DNA of 64,000 nt from Xiphydria camelus. Taxonomy: Eukaryota > Arthropoda > Insecta > Hymenoptera > Xiphydriidae. A program made the translations under genes and the position numbers. This document shows, piece after piece, positions 1 to 11,909 of the stretch. Under the pieces are notes generated by a model. The model was not told the DNA's origin and ran no database searches. It saw nothing but the letters and a program-made list of their open reading frames with translations. Each line of letters opens with the position of its first letter. Positions within the stretch are counted from its first letter, which is position 1. The stretch spans positions 5,094,001 through 5,158,000 of the forward strand of contig OY783192.1 in the NCBI GenBank assembly GCA_963678675.1, written 5' to 3'.

Positions 1-1420
1 CGACGTTTTGTCGTCTTAAATTCTCAAATTGTTTTCCCTCACAGTTATACATAAAATCCGACAAGAGGCGTAGATACCATTACACGCGACCATCGGGCCC
101 GGCTAGCGTGCCCTGTCGGGCCCCGACAATTAGCAAAGCTAAAAACTCAGGACCCTGTTTGAATCCCACGAACATTTCTACACAGGGAGCCGCACCGTAT
201 ACAAAGTCGATTCGCGTCTTCGCAATGCACTTTGTGTACTTCATCGCGACCACTGCCGCTGCAGCTTCCATAGGTACGTACAGATTCGAATGCACGCGCG
301 TTTGAGTCGGAAACTTTGAACGTCTAATGAATTGGATGTAGATGGGTACGTTCGCCACTCGAGTCCGCCGAGAGTTAGCCAATCAAAGAAGAGAGAAGCA
401 CCCAACGACATAGTTTGCGTTAAAATTAACTAGCGAAAGACCGGGGGGGGGGGGGGGGTTCGTTATACGCAGGACTCGGCAGCGCTATCTTCGTCGATCG
501 TGGCAATTATAACGAATGCTGCATTTCTATGCGCACGTGCTTTCGAGCCCCTCGCGGTACTCGTACAGATGCTAGTTATTCTTCTCGTTATTTGAATTCC
601 TTGTGCCGTCCGCATAAGCATGGAAGAAATTTCGTATAAGTAAATTTGATTTTTGTCGTATTACGATGCTCGCGTAGCATCAACGTATACGAGAACTCAT
701 AAAAGACGCGCTATATACTCGCTACACGCTGTGCGACGTGACGCGTTTAATTTCCTATAAATCTTGAGCGAATGCCCGAGGCACGAGTAGATATTCGACG
801 TAATTGCTCAGCGCGAAGGGGGCGTCGAGTCTCCCATAAAATACGGCTGAAATCCATTCTCGTTGCCGCTGAGAGAATACCGAGATATTTGGATGGTTTC
901 GATTCGAAAGCTGACTTATTTCGCGTCATCTCTGTCATCCAAGTTCAGTCACGACGCTTTGTCGTTCGATTATAGGCAACGTAACGGATCTGTTTCATCG
1001 ATTCGAAGTAGAATCTTACAATTGCTCGCTGCTTTTTCATAAAAAAAGAAACAATATCTACCGCTTCTTGCGGCAAGGTGACTTCACGACGTTCTTGCGA
1101 AATCGAGTCGTCGGGCATCGCCGTAATTATACGCGATTACGAGTCGTTAATAGAAATTATTATTAGCTCTTCTTTCCGTGTCGCGACATTTCTCTCGCCG
1201 CGCGAAGGCCAGTCGCGACGTCGCGTTAGCTTCACCGCGATATACCGACGTTTCTCGTAGGAACGTCCGGCGATGAAGAACGGAGGCGATAAAATGTTAT
1301 GAAATACGGATCGACTGGCGATGCCGTCCTAGTTTCTTCAAAATTCATGGCCGAGGCTTTCTGACGCGAGGGAAGCGCCTCCCGTTCTCGCTCGTGTTTT
1401 GTGACGTCTCGAATTTCGAC
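1..1420. other. CpG-rich spacer, no gene seen
   Basis: Both strands were examined. The short frames here (up to 100 codons) overlap on opposite strands and resemble no protein I know. Apart from the G run at 443-458 nothing stands out. Confidence 0.6.
443..458 (+). repeat. poly-G run, 16 bases
   Basis: Uninterrupted G16 preceded by CC. Such runs are prone to length error in assemblies and can form G-quadruplexes. Confidence 0.9.
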
Positions 1421-1571
1421 CATAAACCGTCTATATCTGTATAGTCGAATACAACGGATGAACTAATAATTTCAACTAATAGTTTGCTAGAACTGACTAC
1501 AGCTTGATTCATCAAATAGTTTGTAATCATTGTAACCAAATTATTTAATTCAACTAATTAAATCGACGTTC

Positions 1572-2036
1572 TTCCACCCGCGACCGCCAATTTAGACAAA
1601 TCTACTATTTTTGTCTCTGTGCAGTGTGTCGAAGAACAATTTTTCCTTAGAAACTAGTAAATTGTAATGTAAACTATCACGGCTTAATATTTTCAAAAGA
1701 AAAATTTCTGTACCACACTGTAAAAACATCCGAAAACCCTCATGTGTACCTCTTTTGTTGTAAATACAGTAAAATATACTGGTAGGATCAGCCTTTCCGT
1801 GTATCTTTACTTGTACTGAGAGAAAAAATGATATATTCAATTAAATTTGCGTTTGCAGGTGGAGGGATGCAAAATTAATTGCTCCGACAAATAAACTTGG
1901 TTGCAACGATTAACAGATATTTGAAGAAAGCAGGCTGCAGCTCATTCGAGTCAATTACATGTCCAAATAACTTGATCTACATTCCCCCACCCGTAACCGC
2001 CGATTAAGTCAAATTTACTACATTTTTCTCTAAGCG
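1572..2036. repeat. pair of ~50-bp direct repeats flanking an element
   Basis: The block CCACCCGCGACCGCC...CTACTATTTTTGTCTC at 1572-1622 recurs in diverged form at 1986-2036 (CCACCCGTAACCGCC...CTACATTTTTCTC). The interval between them holds a truncated family-F hairpin. The direct repeats could be remains of a larger element opened by the insertion. Confidence 0.55.
1630..1801 (-). mobile_element. family F hairpin element, truncated copy
   Basis: The interior and one arm align with 5170-5411 in reverse orientation. The right arm carries ACATCCGAAAACCCTCATGTG, then a TAAATACAGTAAAATATACTGG-like segment, and ends near TTTCCGTG. The opposite arm is missing, so this copy has lost one end. Confidence 0.65.
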
Positions 2037-2049
2037 TAGAATAATTCTC

Positions 2050-4282
2050 AAAAAAATGTATCGACCGCAGATACGCGATTTCAAAAAGCCGTCCTACCGA
2101 GAGGTACGGAACTCGCTCGAACGTTCCGTAGGAGTCGACGCGGAAAGACTACACAGTAGAATCAGTCGCTTATGCTCAGCCATCGTGTCGTAGCGCGAGA
2201 ATGCAAGGCGCGGTTTATTGAAACAGAGAAGCGATTGTCCCAAGTAAACGCTCGATTAAATCGCGGACACTCTTCTAACCGACGGAAATAAATCGTAAAG
2301 TAAGTCAATCATATTCGACCGAACCATTTCTCCCGCAGATACCTATTATACGCGTATCCATTTCTCGCGCAGCGAACCTACGCACGTCCCTTCATTCATT
2401 CGCGTCATACTCGGTAGTATTAACAGACCGTACGTACTCGGACCGTCCGAACGGATATACGTATATACCTCCTTCGAATCCGCCCCCCTCAGCTCCTATA
2501 CACCTACACCACTTCCATCGAGACGTCCGAACCTCGGCGCACTCGCCTCGCGCAATAAGCGCGCGCGGAGGAGAACCTTTTCCCCGACACGCCGCACAGC
2601 GACAGCCTCGACTCCTGGCGGAGAGTCCGTACGAATGCCATTCTATTCCCGGCCCGGGTACGGGGACCAGACAAGAACAATGAGTGTTGTACGCGCCCCG
2701 TGTATTACGAACATCTTCCCTGGCCACGGGTATGCCATGGTGTATCTGCAGTGGGTGTAGAAGAGGAGTGGGAGGGAAGAAGAGATTTATGCTCGGCGGC
2801 GGCGGCAGTGGCGTCGGGACGTTTTGCTCCCGCTGCTGGACGTCGGACGACGACGCTTGTGAATGAACATTGGCTCGCGAACGTTTCCGGCGGTCTCTCT
2901 CTCTCTCCTTCTTCCCTCTCGGCCCCCCTCGTCGTCCCACCCGATCCCCCCTTGCCACCCGCTCATCTAGCCCCGTATCCTCTTCTCTTCTCATGAATGA
3001 GTCGCCAGTCGCTACTTGCGATCACACCGAGCCGTTAGCTATAAGCCGCCGCGGGCCTGCAACGCAACGCAGCGGCCTGGGACGGATTTAGATCCCGGAG
3101 CGCGAGTAGCGCGGCGGTTGCGCTTCTCGCCGGACTCCTTTTTTCTTCCTCTCATTCTTCCTCTCCGCTTTGTTGCTTCCATTATTAATACAGCCGAGGC
3201 CTGCCTTCGCGGACTTCGCGCGCGTCCTGTCAACCGCTCTCGAGGTGTGTTCCTTGACTCTCATCGACGAGAGGCACTTTTTCGTTTGGCCCGCGCCGCG
3301 ATGTCGCGCTCGGCTGCTGAGCCTTTGGATCGGTGCGCGCGCGCGCGCGCGCGGGGTCTCGTATAAATAGTTAGGCTTGCTTTTGTCTAGTCGAGCCTCG
3401 GTACTGCAGTCCCTCGGAGGGCGAGCGCCTCGTCCTTGGGTCAATGTCGTTCTACCGTTCTTCCGCGTCGGTGATGCGTCGCGTGAGTGTAGCGCTACGC
3501 TGTGCGTTTTCGTTGTGTTTTTGCCGGTCCCGTTTAAATCAACAAGAAGCATTTCGACGGCCAAGGTGAACGCAACCGGACGGTGTAGCTGGTCACGTTT
3601 GAAACAATGTTTCACTTCGATCGTCGAAACGCTCCCGCTTAGCGGGACCGAGGAAAACGCGTCAAAAATGCATAATGCGGCGCTACACTTACTGGCAGAG
3701 CTACTACTTCAGCTACCGTTACCGCCTCGATCGCGCCTCTCTTTCTCTCTCTTTCTCTCTGAAAGTAACTCGGCGGTCATTCGTCGACTTAGTACCTACA
3801 TACAATAATTTACAATCCTCGCGAACGACTGCTGGCTCGAGTGCTGAGTCGCCTGCCGGCTCGACTTCTCTCGCTTTGTGGACAACGGATGGTGGGGAGG
3901 CGTAGGAGGTGACGGCGGAGGAGGAGAGGAAGCGACGGAGCTACGGGGGAGGGGGAAGTAAGCGCGTGCCTGAGCGGCACGTGTGTACGTGCGTGCACGC
4001 GCACGTAGAGTTTCGTATGTACGCGAAGTGTCGCGAGGTATTCTCGTATATAGAGTAAGCAGGCGTGCACGCATGTGCGGCGGGTACCTATATGTGGACT
4101 CGATGCTTTCGCGATGAAAAAGTTCACGTGCCTCCGCGACAATTCGTCATCTCTCTCTTCGATTTTTCCGCGATCGCGCGTTGACGGAAACAATGCGTAC
4201 GTATGTGCACCTCGCGCGCCTACGGCTATAAACGGATGCGCTGCGAGTGCGAGGGAACGTCTGCCGAGCGTACGTGATGCGG
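2050..4282. other. CpG-rich low-complexity spacer
   Basis: Contains CT-rich stretches (about 2895-2925 and 3745-3765), a (GC)n patch near 3332-3352 and GGA-rich sequence near 3890-3955. Overlapping frames of up to 200 codons are basic and low in complexity on both strands, so I do not call genes. Confidence 0.55.
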
Positions 4283-4432
4283 TTATTTCGCGATTTTCAG
4301 TCGTTCGCGAGGCAACGTTGTTGTTGCATTCCACCGTACGTCTGATTCATTGAAGATCCTTCTTCATAATTGTTTTATTTTTTTACTATCTTGAATAATT
4401 TTAATTGTTTGCAACGGTATTCGATTACCTCC
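4283..4432 (+). repeat. diverged direct duplication, copy 1
   Basis: Aligns along its length with 5410-5576. Shared marks are CGTTCG, CAAYGTTG, the ATAATTGTTTTATT motif and a GCAACGGTAT / GTAACGATAT block near the end. The copies flank a 1-kb cluster of inverted-repeat elements. Confidence 0.6.
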
Positions 4433-4480
4433 CCGTGTAGAAATATATTAGGGGCAGTTGCATTTTTTCCATTACATGAA

Positions 4481-4927
4481 GAAAAGTGTGCGATGACCAT
4501 TTCCACAATCCATGTGATAAGATTGAATTATTGTGATATATAATTATATAATACCATAAATATTTCGATACTTTCCATAAGTATTGTCACATTTGCTATA
4601 GATACTTATGGTGAATATTGACATATTTATTGTAATGTACGTTATACCATGTGAGGTTAAACTTATTCGCCAGGAAAGAAATTTCAATCGCTATTTTTTA
4701 TTTCATTACCTATGAGTTTTTGGCTCATATTTGTATAATACTGTTTTGAAGATTACGGTTCTATCTACAATAAAGCCTTATACCGATATTGGCCAAAAAT
4801 TCATAAATAATGAGATAACAGTGATTGAAGTTTCTTTCCTGGCGAGTAAATTTAGCCTCATATGACATGCCGCAATAATTTAATCTCACCGCATGGATTG
4901 TGGGAGTGGTTGCAGTAAACTTTTCTC
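4481..4927. mobile_element. outer inverted-repeat element enclosing a family-B hairpin
   Basis: The left arm at 4481-4535 (GAAAAGTGTGCGATGACC, then CCACAATCCATG, then GATTGAATTATTG) is inverted at 4870-4927. The core is largely filled by the family-B element at 4648-4864. The simplest reading is an older element with a younger one inserted in it. Confidence 0.65.
4648..4864 (-). mobile_element. family B hairpin element, intact copy
   Basis: Inverted arms of about 55 bases share ATGAGGYTAAA, then CGCCAGGAAAGAAA, then TTCAATC. It is a non-coding foldback. The reverse complement aligns with the outer parts of 22095-22910, showing what that copy looked like before insertions. Confidence 0.8.
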
Positions 4928-5169
4928 TTTGTAGGGATATCTCGATTGGATTCTTATCAGGTCCTGATTGGATTTTGCGGATATTTCATGAATTAATGGT
5001 GCCATCTTCGCAGCAGGGGACTCGTGATAATAATCCCAATGGGTCCAGACATGGCCATAACTTTCCCGATAGGAATCCTATGATGTAAGCGTTACACTTC
5101 TAAGTCATCTCCATAATGACGTGGGAATCTTACTGAATGCCTAACCAAATTTCTACACGAATCGCGGTC

Positions 5170-5411
5170 CACTGAAAGACTGATACATACCAGTAAATTT
5201 TATTCTATTTACAATAAAAAAAGATACATATGAGGCTTCGGATGTAATAATTTTTCTTTTCAAAACATTAAATCGTGACAGTTTATATTACAATTTATTA
5301 CTTTCTAAGAAAAAATTGTTTCTCAACACAGTAGGAACATCCGAAAACCCTTATGTGTACCTCTTCTACTCTAAATACAGTAAAATTTACTGGCATCGGT
5401 CTTTCCGTGTT
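5170..5411 (+). mobile_element. family F hairpin element, full copy
   Basis: The ends CACTGAAAGACTGA (left) and TCTTTCCGTG (right) start inverted arms of about 75 bases. The inner part of each arm reads CCAGTAAATTTTA...TTCGGATGT and its complement. The element is AT-rich and non-coding. A second, inverted and truncated copy lies at 1630-1801. Confidence 0.75.
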
Positions 5412-5576
5412 ATCTCGCAATTCTCAACCGTTCGGGAAACAATGTTGCTTTCTACCACATGATTGATTAATGAATGAAATGATGCATGAATGGAAGATTC
5501 TTACTAACATGATAATTGTTTTATTCACTGTCCCGATTCATTGTAATCGTATGTAACGATATATTCAGTTACTCTT
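5410..5576 (+). repeat. diverged direct duplication, copy 2
   Basis: Second copy of 4283-4432, slightly longer because of an ATGAATGAAATGATGCATGAATG insertion-like stretch. It begins where the family-F element at 5170-5411 ends, so this element sits exactly on the border of the duplicated unit. Confidence 0.6.
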
Positions 5577-6614
5577 ACTCATCCCGACTCCGTTATATCT
5601 ACCTTATCTAAACTGTCTTAACGTAACCGAAGACCTCAATGACAGTTGATCCATCAACGAGAAGCGGACCGTCCAACCTAACCAGGAAACTATATCTATA
5701 GCCACCGCGCGCATAGGCCACGTGGACGCGAAGCACGAAGTTAAAACACAGCGGGCACACACACACACCTAACTATAGACTAACGATATACTCGACGGCG
5801 AGAGCGGCACATTGTCGCTCGCGACGAAAAGAGCCATCGTCATCGCCGATCAACACGCGATCGTTCACCGTAAAGCCACAAGACGTCAGCGGCAACTGCA
5901 TCGCGGCGGCTGCCGCGCAACGTACAGAGTTCCGCGCGCGTATCCCTCGCGACGAAGAAGAGAGGATCCGAAAATCTCTCCGGCCCGTCCGATAATAAAA
6001 GCCGGATACCCCGCCACGTTCACTTACAAGCTATTAAACCGAAGCAGCTCGCACCGCACAGCGGATCCTCTGTTCTCGAGCGAGAGCTCGCGGCTCATGA
6101 ATGGGAGTCGATGAGTCAGGCTGGGAAGAATAGCGACGATATTTCATAAAACTAAACAAGAAAACATCTTGGCCCGACGGACGCGGTTATTATTATCTCG
6201 CTCTCGCGGGTGCAGCGTGCATGCCCGACGGCAGAAGAATAACAAGCGGCGTATTGTGCCTAAATCTACACGTGTGCAGTGCGCGCGCGGTTCTCCGTTG
6301 GTCGCCTACCTATACGGAAAATAAACGAAATTGCGCGTCGACGGGGATTGCGAAGATGCAGGCGATGTTGGTGAGATGGCGCGCGCGTCTATACGCGCCT
6401 ATGCGCTACACGCGTGCAAACGGTTCCGATCTTGAGACTAGGCGAGTTAATCGGCTGCGGAAGCACAATAAACAGGCGAGATAATAAACGCCGTCCGTTC
6501 GTTTACCATAATAATACCTTCCACCCTGGCAGATCGGAGCAGCACCCAAAGCCACCCGAACGAATAGAGCGCTATAAATAGGAGGACTCTCTCTCTCTCT
6601 TTCTCTTCCCCCTG

Positions 6615-6647
<33 letters not shown>

Positions 6648-6900
6648 ATCCACCTTTCTCTCTTAGCATGGAAGCGCCCCGATCATCTTCTCCACAAACC
6701 CGACTCCCGCGCGCTTCCCGCGTGCGCGCGGTTATTTCAGAGAGGGAATCTCGCGCCCGTAGATGTGCGGGGATATTATTACACGCGCGCGGGTATCGGT
6801 GCACCGCGACCCTCTTGATATCGGGCAGCGTCGTGGAGAACGACCCGGGCCACGGAATCTTCGCGCCGGAAGACATTCGCTATGCTACTGGGGTACCTTG
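5577..6900. other. CpG-rich spacer with short CA and CT repeats
   Basis: Holds a short (CA)n at about 5756-5767 and the CT tracts at 6587-6645. No exon was recognised on either strand. Confidence 0.55.
6587..6645 (+). repeat. (CT)n microsatellite, interrupted
   Basis: (CT)n at 6587-6602 and 6617-6645, separated by TTCCCCCTGC-like sequence. Confidence 0.95.
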
Positions 6901-7091
6901 TTAGTGCTTGGTACTATACATTCGGATTTCAATCCTTTTTTCTTAGGCAAATATGTTTGTATTTAATTTCGGTAATCCATTTTTTAGAGGATTGGAGGAA
7001 ATGATTTTTGTGTTGGTCGTTTCATCTCCGCGTAAATGCATTCTTTGCGCTTAGGTATATATTGCGCAAATCGGATCACTGCGTATCTTTG

Positions 7092-7339
7092 CACTGAGAA
7101 AAATAACTTGGTCAATCAAACCAAAATTCTGGAGACGATGAGCAAACTGTTTGGTGAAATATGGATAGACTGACCACTTTTTGATTAGAATCGCTGAACC
7201 TTTGGTTGGAATACTCGTAACCAAACACTTGGTTATAATAACTAGATATTTTGTTCAACTGACCAGTATTTCAGTTAGAATAACTAAACGCGTTAACTAG
7301 ATGCGTTTTGTCATTTTAACCTAATTATTTTTCCCAGTG
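7092..7339 (+). mobile_element. family E element, copy 1
   Basis: Ends CACTGAGAAAAATAACTTGG and its inverted counterpart (CACTGGGAAAAATAATTAGG on the other strand). The inside is a series of GGTTAGAATAACTAAA-like units, roughly palindromic, with GGTCAATCAAACCAA near the left end. Aligned copies lie at 40876-41107, 45053-45265 and 59175-59325. Confidence 0.8.
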
Positions 7340-7866
7340 TGAAGAGCTTTTAAGAGTGACGTCGAGCCAAGTCGAGAAATCACGGAGTGGCGAGTTTCCG
7401 CGATCGTTCCAGGGAAGAAATATGACGCGGGGAAAATTTGTGGTGCAGACGACTCGCAGTCGCGTGGGCACGGAAAAAATGCTTCGGCTCGCATCGCGTG
7501 CCATGTGACGCGCGGTACGTCTCGCGTGTTAGGAGTTGAAGAAGGTTAGCGTCGAGGAGGCAAGCAGAAAGCGTCGACCTTGAACTTAGTCCGTACGACT
7601 ATATTTACAGGTGCGTATATTTAACTCGAGCGTGCCGGAAGCCGAAAATTTTCTATCGCGTGCATATACCGTGTACACTTATCAGGGCACCCTCTTTATT
7701 GTACATTGTGGGAGATGATATTGGATTGGTAAAAAGTATTTAAATTGGAGACAAAAAAATGATCTCGCTCTTTGCAGAACGGTGAATTAATAGAGTCAGA
7801 AACTGTACAAAAAGATATAGTGAAATAAAAATAGATTCCTCCTATCAGAATACCAAAATATAATAG

Positions 7867-8032
7867 GTATATTGATACCTTACTTTTAAAACATCGTAAG
7901 TGCAATTTTTGAAAAAAATGCCACTTATAGCTTACTGTGTTCAGATTTTAAACCCTAACGCAGTAAGCTATAAATGGCATATTTGTCAAAAATTGCATTT
8001 ACGAGGTTTTCAAAGTAAGGTATCGATATATA
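7867..8032. mobile_element. near-perfect 72-bp-arm hairpin
   Basis: The left arm 7867-7937 and right arm 7961-8032 pair almost throughout, around a loop of 23 bases. The arms begin TATATYGATACCTTACTTT and end ATAGCTTACTG. No second copy was found in the window. It fits a small foldback transposable element; a transcript would make a long double-stranded hairpin. Confidence 0.8.
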
Positions 8033-8097
8033 AAACTTTTATTACAATTTTTAGTTTTTCTATACGATTTCTCCGAAAAATCGAAAATATGAACTAC

Positions 8098-8530
8098 ATG
8101 AGTTGGAAATTTTGTATTGGAATCGGTCCACCCACTTTTGCATGTCGAAATTAATTCATTTTTTGTGCTAATTTTATATTCTTTGCATTGATTTTAACAT
8201 ACGAAAATGGATGTTCTCAAAAAAGAGACCAACAATTTTTACTATTCATCCAGTTGCGCTGAAATTCGAGCAGGTTTTCACAAATTTTTACAGAAGACAC
8301 ATTTCAATTTACAAGTCAAAACTGTACAGATACTAGTTTAACCAGATATATTATAATATCTGTTTGCACAGGAATTTCTATTGGTCCCCGGAAAAGATAT
8401 CTATAATTGCTGTGTAATTAGAAGGTTCCTGGGCGGAATCGTAGTTTAGATATAATGCCATTCAAACTGTAATTAGTGCAGTTCCTTTTCCTCCCTGTGG
8501 ATTGATTCCAACACAAAATTTCCAGCTGTG
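8098..8530. mobile_element. inverted-repeat element with a family-I related core
   Basis: The terminal arms GGAAATTTTGTATTGGAAT at about 8106 and the inverted ATTCCAACACAAAATTTCC near 8508-8526 pair. The core from about 8222 aligns with the family-I element at 33255-33610: ACAATTTTTACT, then GCGCTGA, then the block TTTAACCAGATATAT, then TATCTGTTTGCACAGGAATT. The copies differ in the right third. Confidence 0.65.
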
Positions 8531-9078
8531 TATAATCATCATTTTTTATATCACCCGGCAGGCATCGATTTCATTCATTGGTACACCAATTCCAGTATGA
8601 ACATCGACATATCGGAGCGACCGGTCGATCGAATGGTTGATCACTCTCACCTTCCGCGGTGTAAATAACGCGACGCTTCCGCCTGTCGAGTCGAGAGAGT
8701 CTGCGTTTTACGTCGCCTCGCATCAGACCCAAACAAGCCCTCGACGCCCGAGAAAGAATGCGGATGGCATGGGGTGATTTCGTTGAGTTAGCAAAGCCCT
8801 CCCTCGCGGCTCCTCATCCGGACCGACCGGGGGTGGTTTAGGTTTGCGGTGACAGGAGCGGGCGCGCGCAATGATTAATGGCTTAGCGCATTAACAGGCT
8901 ATTGACAAACACGTTTCTTATCCCCCTCGTTCGCGCATTGCCCGAGGCTCGCCTTCTTCTTAGAGGCACCGCGGCGCGGCGGTGGCTGTAACCGATGAAA
9001 GGGAAGAAAGATCGAAAGAAAGGGAGGAAGGGTGGGCTCCGCTTAAATGCGAAGCGCCGGTGCCGCGCCGGCATCGTC

Positions 9079-9117
9079 GGAAGGAAGGAAGGAAGGAAGG
9101 AAAGAAGAAAGGAAAGA
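9079..9117 (+). repeat. (GGAA)n microsatellite, imperfect
   Basis: Seven or so GGAA units followed by AAGAAAGG variants. It accounts for the lysine- and glutamate-rich frames here. Confidence 0.9.
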
Positions 9118-10300
9118 AGCCGTTCGCTCGGTCCCTGGCAAAAACACATCCTCCTCACCCGAAGGTGGAGCCCGCGCTCGGCGCGAATACCGAATCCTGG
9201 GGCTTCCACGGCATCTCGGGCTCTATCGGGCGCTCTAAATAGGTGACTCCCCCTCGCGGCGGGATTTTCGCACAAAGCTATCGCTTCGTCGTTGACAAGG
9301 GGGCGGAGTGGTCGGACGAGCGGATGTCGGGTCACCGTCACCTTCGCGGCTGTATACGATACCCCCCTCCGCAATCGTCGATAACATTCAGCTCGACCAT
9401 TATTTACGCTTCAAGATTGCGCGTGATGTGAAATCGAGATGTGATCGCAGCATGCATCTGCCTACTGACGTTATATACAAAGCCACCTCCGATAGGTTGG
9501 AAGCGGTGAAGAGTATCGAGGAGGACTCACGATTGCCGTGGTATTTAAATTCGAAGCAAAACGAAAGAATCGCTGTAGCTACTAGTATTATCGCTATTCT
9601 CGGCAATCGGGGAGACTCGAAAGCTCGTTCTCCCGCTTCCCCGTCGAAGTCGACGCGCGAAGATCGAATCCGCCTCGCATTTTCACCATCAAGATACAGG
9701 CGAAGTCCGACGCGGTTCGCCGACTCGTCAACGGCTACTCGTTATATGACGCGTATATCGCGAACGCTTTCGATGGCTTCCGTATACCGCAGCCTGCAGC
9801 GAGTAACTCGATAATAACGCGACGTCGTAACGTTCCCCCGCCCGACTGTGCGCCGGTGCTACCCGGTCTCTCGTACGATGAGTAGACCGTCGATTCGAGA
9901 GGGCGACTATCCGGCGTTCCGGCATTCACATCGCCTCGCGCGGTACGGGATATGGCTGCCTTTTATATCATACGAATGCCTGGCGGGATATATAAGTAGT
10001 TATCCGGCCATAGCGGCTATATTGAAATTCGACGGGCCAGCGATAGAAATCATCGTCCTTTTTTGTTGCTACCCACTTTGGCATTTGATTGGATTACGTT
10101 ACGGACCGGGCGCGGGGACTCGTTGCTCCGTACGGCGCGCGCTTGTGTCGGGCGCAGCTCTCGGTGCGTGGCTGTAATACATACAACGCGACGACACGCG
10201 TGCACATCGATGTGCGGCACATGTATGTACCGTGGTGGCGGAGGCGGTGATGGGGGCAGATTCGAGAAGTGAATCTTTTTATGCTCGTTTCTGCATGCTG

Positions 10301-10302
<2 letters not shown>

Positions 10303-10335
<33 letters not shown>
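10303..10335 (+). repeat. (CT)n microsatellite
   Basis: Perfect CT dinucleotide run of about 33 bases. Confidence 0.95.
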
Positions 10336-10337
<2 letters not shown>

Positions 10338-10470
10338 ACGCGTACGTACTCTCTCGTACGCACCGTGTATGATGCGACTCGAAGGCACGTGCGCACCACC
10401 GCCGAGCCGCCGTCGAAGTGAAGCTCGCGCAGGACAGGGCTGGTGAGCAGAGAGAAACGAGCGAGTTATA

Positions 10471-11085
10471 CAGGGTGCAACGACTAAGAGGGCTGAGACG
10501 GAAGGAGCCTAATTCTGTTCAGAGTTAGTACACTGACCAATGACATGTCTTCCTACGGTGCCCGTTCTTCGGAACCCACTCGACTGTCAACTCTTTGTCG
10601 ATGCTATATAGTAGATTATTGATATAAGTTTAAGTTGTAGTTACCTTAGGAAAATATACGTATTTCCATTTCAGCTATAGGTACGTATAGTTACTCCAAC
10701 TACACGTATGGTTATTTCAGCAATACGTATTGTTCTTGTTACTATTTGGTATTGATATATCGCTCATGGGCTGCAATAGTGGCACAACTCAAAATTGGAA
10801 TGTTCCCAAGAGACGACTTTAAAAATTGAATTATTATATTACACGAGCGTTGACCATTTGCTGCCAGATTATGATAATTATCATAGAATTTTCATGATAA
10901 TTATCATAACCTGGCAGCAACCTCATTTAGCCTTAAAGTATGACTATCGTAGCTTTATTTATTGCTGTGCGATCTATAAATTTCTCTCAGTGTAGTAAGT
11001 CATACCATTGTGTGTGTGGTCAAGGTATAAACTCTGAACAAAATTAGACTCCTCCTGGTTCAGCCCTCTTGGCCATTACACTCTG
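10471..11085 (+). mobile_element. family G transposon-like element, copy 1 (615 bp, TA flanks)
   Basis: Starts CAGGGTGCAACGACT and ends ...GGCCATTACACTCTG, with about 55 bases of terminal inverted repeat containing AGAGGGCTGA, GGAGCCTAATT and CAGAGTT. TA lies on both sides (10469-10470 and 11086-11087), as expected for a TA target duplication of Tc1/mariner type, though two bases are weak evidence. The middle holds further AT-rich insertions, including an exact hairpin (TGATAATTATCAT repeated) at about 10860-10918. No transposase is present. Confidence 0.8.
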
Positions 11086-11622
11086 TATAGGGATACTTAG
11101 GACATAGAGAAGGGCTCAAAAGGCGTGGAGTAACCGACACCTTGGAAGATCCGATGAATTGGTACTTTAACGCTGGACGGGGGGCGATGTCGAGGGAGGA
11201 AACGAGTCTCCAACGATCGTAGGACTTCCCTGCAAGCGATGAGCTCGACTCTACCGAATTGGTACCGCGCAATATCAGCTGCCCCGGATTATAAATCGCG
11301 CCGAGATGAACTATTAGTTCGCGGGTTCGCCAATCCAACAGCATGAGGATATCCGAAAGAGAACCTCGAGTGGATAGCGTTGCGTCGACAAGAGCGAGGG
11401 GCAAAATTAGTCGTTCTCCTTGTGCAAGCAAACGCCGAAGGAGAGCCGGAGGCGCAATTAGTTGGAGACGAAAACGGGTGTTCCTCGTCAGACGGTGGGA
11501 GACACGGCACCAATTGTCATCCGTATCTAACTAGTCGGTAGGCCCTCAGTCAACGTGACACTTTCGCCCCGCCCTCGCTACACCTCCCGGAAGAAGAACC
11601 ATTCTAATCGCGTCGCCCCTCT

Positions 11623-11907
11623 GCACCGAGAGAAGTAATTGCTGGTGCCAAAAAAAAGTGTTTTCTCCAATCAAAAATATGATATAATTTCGGGAAGAAG
11701 CCACGGTTTTTTTCGCGTAAGAAAATATTTGATAGGCTGAGGTATTTGTTCTTTGTGCAGAAAGAATATCTTGTTTTCTCACGACGGTATTCCTGAATCC
11801 AGAATAAATATTCTTCAATCAAGAATTTGTATTCTTAAACATTCGTAAGATCGTGTTTTTGATTCAAGAATCATTTTTTTGACACTAGCAATTATTTTTA
11901 TCAGTGT
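11623..11907. mobile_element. inverted-repeat element with CACYGAGA-like ends
   Basis: Left CACCGAGAGAAGTAATTGCT with GTGCCAAAAAAA pairs with right TTTTTTTGACACTAGCAATT then TATCAGTGTG. AATCAAAAA/TTTTTGATT continues the arms. Non-coding. Confidence 0.7.
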
Positions 11908-11909
11908 GG

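Larger units (their letters stand above)
8540..10470. other. CpG-rich spacer with microsatellites
   Basis: Includes the (GGAA)n tract at 9079-9104 and the CT tract at 10303-10335. Open frames of up to 168 codons exist on both strands but overlap each other and show no domain or motif I recognise. Confidence 0.55.

Noticed and set aside
2392..2994. 200-codon minus-strand open frame
   Set aside because: Arginine-, proline- and serine-rich, overlaps plus-strand frames in CpG-rich low-complexity DNA, and has no domain or splice context.
11060..11431. 123-codon minus-strand frame with moderately balanced composition
   Set aside because: Its 3' end lies in the terminal repeat of the family-G element and no homologue comes to mind; left uncalled.
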